A DNA stretch of 7,473 nucleotides, taken from Acidobacteriota bacterium. Its GTDB lineage: Bacteria > Actinomycetota > Acidimicrobiia > Spongiisociales > UBA5794. The notes below the pieces were generated by a model that worked only from the letters and a program-made list of their open reading frames with translations, was not told the origin of the DNA and did not search any database. Positions 4,781 to 7,473 of the stretch are shown here, in pieces. The position numbers were made by a program, and so were the translations under genes. The first letter of the stretch is position 1, and each line of letters opens with the position of its first letter. Location: positions 1 through 7,473 of the forward strand of contig JACZST010000091.1 in assembly GCA_022574065.1 (NCBI GenBank), written 5' to 3'.

Positions 4781-6433
4781 TCATCGACTATCTGCGCCTG
4801 AGTCATCGTCGCGGTGGGAGCGGAGCCTGATGACCCGGTGCGCTCTCAGAAGGGGCAATGCGGAGCCTGCGGCCGCTCTCAATGTGTCTTGGATGTCTTT
4901 CTCGGCAACGGTGAAGCGCTCGGGGAGGCGCTGGAACTCGGACCAGGTGGCCATGGTGAACGATTCGAGCATGTGACCCGGCCGTTCCACGTCTTCCACG
5001 AGGTTGAAGCTGAGGGCGCCTTGCCGCCTCAGGGCTCGCTGCACCGGCGCCATGGCGGCCACGAATTCGTCACGATGGTCTGGGTCGATCTGCCAGCGGG
5101 CGGTGAGAAGGATCGGGCCGTCGTGATCGTGAACCGAGGTCACCGTTGGCGGGTCGTTGAGCAGTTGTGCGACCTCGGTGTCGATGTCCATGTATCGGCT
5201 GAGCCGCAGTGGCGTCACCAACACAGCGCTCACCGCCATGGCGATACCACCGGCGATGAGAGCCGTGCGCAGACTGGTCTGTTCGGCAACAGCTCCCCAA
5301 ATCAGTGCTCCGACAGCGAACGAGCCCTGCATAGCGAGCAGGTACACCGCAACGCCCCGGCCTCTGATCCACGACGGGAGCACGACTTGCAGGGCGGTCA
5401 TCACGGTGGAGATCATGGCCAAGGTGGCTACTCCAGCGACGACGAGCACCGCGAAGGCGACGGCCAGGCTTGTCGTTGTCGCCACCACGATGAACACGGC
5501 GGCTTCGACGAGCATCGACCAAAAGACGATGGCGTCTGGACCGATTCGGCGTCGGATGGACGGCATGGCGAGGAGGCCAACCACGGCTCCGATACCTCCG
5601 GCGCCGGACAGGAGACCGAACAGGGCCGGTCCCGCGTCGAGCTGGAATCGGGCAACGGCTGGGAGCAGCGCGAGCAGCGCGGTGCTGGCGAGTGCGAAGG
5701 GCATGACCTTGGCGATGACGACCTTGAGCGGTGTGTCGTAGCGGACGTACTGGAGCCCGATGCGGACCGCAGAGGCGAGATGCTCGGCGGGCAGCCCGGT
5801 ACGCGGTTCCGGTTTCCACACCCTGAGCGTTAGCAGTACCGCGGCGAAGACGGTCACGTTGAGAATGAACACCCAGGTCGGTCCGGCAGCGGCGATGACG
5901 AAGCCGGCGACGGCGGGGCCTACCGCCATCGCGGCGCTGATCCCAGCGGAGCTGAGCGTCATCGCCCCAGCCAAGTCTGAGCGAGGGACGAGCCCGGGGA
6001 TGATCGCAATCCACGCTGGGGCCGCCAGCGCGGTGAGGACCCCGAGCGCGGCGGTGAGGCCCAACACCGTGACCGCGGAGTGGGAATCGGATGCGGAAAG
6101 CAATGCAAAGGCGCCGGCCACGAGCATTGAGCCCGCCTGGGCGAACACGATGATTCGTTTCCGGCTGAAGATGTCGGCGAGGGCACCGGCGAGGAGGGCA
6201 AGCAGGAAAGCCGGGAGGGCAAGGGCGATTTGGAGGGAGGCGACGACGGCAGGGGAGTCCGTGATGTCGGTCAGTATCCAGGCGCCGGCCAACCCGTTCA
6301 TGAACACCGCCAGCTGGCTGAACAGACTGGCGAGGAGCACAACGGTGAATAGGCGGTTCTTGAGCGGTGACCACGTGCTGTCGCTGGCAGCTACCGCTGG
6401 GCCCGTGGAGTCATTTGGTGTTGGGCTTCCCAT
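4781..6433 (-). CDS. MFS_3-type exporter with soluble C-terminal domain
   Basis: The 550-residue protein begins with about 25 hydrophilic residues, then roughly twelve hydrophobic helices up to about residue 410. GALADIFSRKR (83-93) is the MFS loop 2-3 motif, and the FSQLAVFMNGLAGAWILTDIT start of helix 1 (38-58) and AAPAWIAIIPGLVPRSDLAGAM (137-158) are typical of the EntS-like / MFS_3 (PF05977, 'transmembrane secretion effector') family. From about 436 a soluble domain follows: ILLTARWQIDPDHRDEFVAAM, then RRQGALSFNLVEDVERPGHMLESFTMATWSEF (469-500), with the pattern of a dimeric alpha-beta barrel (antibiotic biosynthesis monooxygenase-like) domain. Such a tail is known in this family. The likely role is proton-driven efflux of a small organic molecule; the substrate cannot be told. 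Its ATG shares one base with the stop of the LtrA gene (TGATG, 6431-6435), with a GAAGAAG ribosome-site-like stretch just upstream (6437-6443), so translation is probably coupled. Confidence 0.9.
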   Translation of the reverse strand: MGSPTPNDSTGPAVAASDSTWSPLKNRLFTVVLLASLFSQLAVFMNGLAGAWILTDITDSPAVVASLQIALALPAFLLALLAGALADIFSRKRIIVFAQAGSMLVAGAFALLSASDSHSAVTVLGLTAALGVLTALAAPAWIAIIPGLVPRSDLAGAMTLSSAGISAAMAVGPAVAGFVIAAAGPTWVFILNVTVFAAVLLTLRVWKPEPRTGLPAEHLASAVRIGLQYVRYDTPLKVVIAKVMPFALASTALLALLPAVARFQLDAGPALFGLLSGAGGIGAVVGLLAMPSIRRRIGPDAIVFWSMLVEAAVFIVVATTTSLAVAFAVLVVAGVATLAMISTVMTALQVVLPSWIRGRGVAVYLLAMQGSFAVGALIWGAVAEQTSLRTALIAGGIAMAVSAVLVTPLRLSRYMDIDTEVAQLLNDPPTVTSVHDHDGPILLTARWQIDPDHRDEFVAAMAPVQRALRRQGALSFNLVEDVERPGHMLESFTMATWSEFQRLPERFTVAEKDIQDTLRAAAGSALPLLRAHRVIRLRSHRDDDSGADSR

Positions 6434-7473
6434 CAGCTTCTTCGGTGTGACGCTTCGGCTGTCTGGTCATCGGAGGGGGTCGAGCTGTCCGGGGTAGGCC
6501 CATCCGCGACGGCTGCCGAGGGTTTCGAGCCATCTTGCGGCGAGCCTGGTTCCGGCGGGGGCACCAGGGTTTCCTGGACGGCGAAGCCGACGAGGATGGC
6601 CAAGATGATGATTTGGGTCCATAGGCCCGGCACCACGTTTCCGGAGGCGGCGACTCCGACTCCGACGATGAGAGCAGCACCGACCAGGCGGGAGTATCGG
6701 ACACGACCTGTCATGATCCGGGCGAACGCGGCGTGACCCAACAGGTACAGGACCGGCCCCGCAACAACCACTATCAGGCCGGCACGATCGAGTTCTTCGA
6801 GTGGATGAGCGATGACAAGCTCGTTGCCGATGGCAACCAGCATGATCCCGAGCACCAGCAAGATGTGCGTGTAGCTGTAGGCATCTCTGGCCAGGCGCGC
6901 CCTCTCATCGGATGCCGCCCCGAGGTCTTGGCTCGACCTTGCGGCAACCGTGTTGAAGTAGAGCCACCACAACACCGAAGCCATGGCGACTGCGACCACG
7001 ACCGCAGCCATGCGCGCCGTGGTCAGCTCGAGTGCCGCCGCGGTGGCCCCCGTGATCACGATCGATTCGCCGAGCACGATGATGATGAAGAGCTGGAATC
7101 GCTCGGCAAAGTGGCCGGGATCGATACTCCGGTCGCTCATTTCCTGACGACCGAGGCCTGGCACCCAGTAGCCCACGTACGGCGAGGCGACCTCGAGCGA
7201 CAGCGCCACAATCCACAGCACGACGAGGGTCCGGCCACCGGCGATGGCGCCGGCAATCCACAGCGCACCGGTTACGACGCTCCAGGTGAGCAGCCGTAGA
7301 AGGCTAATTTGAAGATTGTGATCAGCACCTATACGTCTCGCTGCCACCACCGAAAAGCCGTTACGGACCAGATGCAGCCCAACGTAGGCGAGGGCAAAGA
7401 GCAGGGCACGGTCACCCCACGCCTGGGGGATGGCAAGGGCCATCATCATGCCGGCCAACATCATGACCAGTAG
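6433..7473 (-). CDS. Low temperature requirement A (LtrA) family membrane protein, N-terminus outside window
   Basis: The frame is open to the right edge (7473) and gives 346 residues. About 40-60 N-terminal residues are probably missing, judging from the roughly 380-400 residues usual in the family. The key family motif is PGHFAERFQLFIIIVLGESIVI (about residues 119-140), preceded by LEVASPYVGYWVPG. Hydrophobic helices alternate throughout up to about residue 305, and the last 40 residues are a hydrophilic Pro/Ser/Asp tail that should lie outside the membrane. LtrA was named from a Listeria mutant unable to grow in the cold; its molecular role is unknown, and LtrA is a membrane protein unrelated to the group II intron protein of the same name. 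It is the first visible gene of the leftward set, and its TGA overlaps the ATG of the MFS gene by one base. Confidence 0.88.
   Translation of the reverse strand, partial: LLVMMLAGMMMALAIPQAWGDRALLFALAYVGLHLVRNGFSVVAARRIGADHNLQISLLRLLTWSVVTGALWIAGAIAGGRTLVVLWIVALSLEVASPYVGYWVPGLGRQEMSDRSIDPGHFAERFQLFIIIVLGESIVITGATAAALELTTARMAAVVVAVAMASVLWWLYFNTVAARSSQDLGAASDERARLARDAYSYTHILLVLGIMLVAIGNELVIAHPLEELDRAGLIVVVAGPVLYLLGHAAFARIMTGRVRYSRLVGAALIVGVGVAASGNVVPGLWTQIIILAILVGFAVQETLVPPPEPGSPQDGSKPSAAVADGPTPDSSTPSDDQTAEASHRRS

Noticed and set aside
4814..6497. Long plus-strand frames (339 and 245 residues) and a 434-residue minus frame inside the MFS gene
   Set aside because: They are shadows of the MFS coding frame: compositions rich in His/Gly/Asp or Arg/Pro, no domains, while the MFS frame shows clear helices and motifs.
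7441..7464. CAT-rich repeat at the right edge
   Set aside because: It encodes the Met-rich start of a membrane helix in the LtrA protein (MMLAGMMMAL) and does not need a separate repeat explanation.

Overview
The window is GC-rich DNA with G/C-biased third codon positions and long antisense shadow frames. Together with an F420-type luciferase-like oxidoreductase, an LtrA protein and an MFS_3-type exporter, this suggests an actinobacterium or an actinobacterium-like lineage. No ribosomal RNA or other phylogenetic marker is present, so the genus cannot be named. The gene set looks like ordinary chromosomal metabolism and membrane functions. I see no mobile element, CRISPR array, tRNA or rRNA, and no convincing new multi-gene system.

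Left part (1-1912). The 3' end of a thiamine-diphosphate enzyme of the acetolactate synthase type runs rightward and stops at 491. It carries an unusually long tail after the conserved end. Convergent to it is a leftward LLM-class oxidoreductase gene (615-1613) with a GTG start fixed by a good Shine-Dalgarno site. A 299-base divergent spacer (1614-1912) holds a candidate promoter and two imperfect inverted repeats.

Middle part (1913-3960). Two rightward genes follow. The first is a small carboxymuconolactone decarboxylase/AhpD-like protein (1913-2230) that lacks the catalytic cysteines. The second, after 390 non-coding bases, is a FAD-dependent oxidoreductase related to sulfide:quinone oxidoreductases and type II NADH dehydrogenases (2621-3766). 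A 194-base convergent spacer (3767-3960) then carries several perfect hairpins that could end transcription from both sides.

Right part (3961-7473). Three leftward membrane-protein genes follow one another. In transcription order they are an LtrA-family protein cut by the window edge, an MFS_3-type exporter with a soluble C-terminal domain, and a hemolysin III/PAQR-like protein. The LtrA stop and the MFS start share a base (TGATG), which implies co-transcription and translational coupling. The hemolysin III-like gene follows after about 160 bases and may have its own promoter. The LLM oxidoreductase, CMD protein and FAD enzyme all look like redox or catabolic enzymes, but no shared pathway can be read from the sequence.
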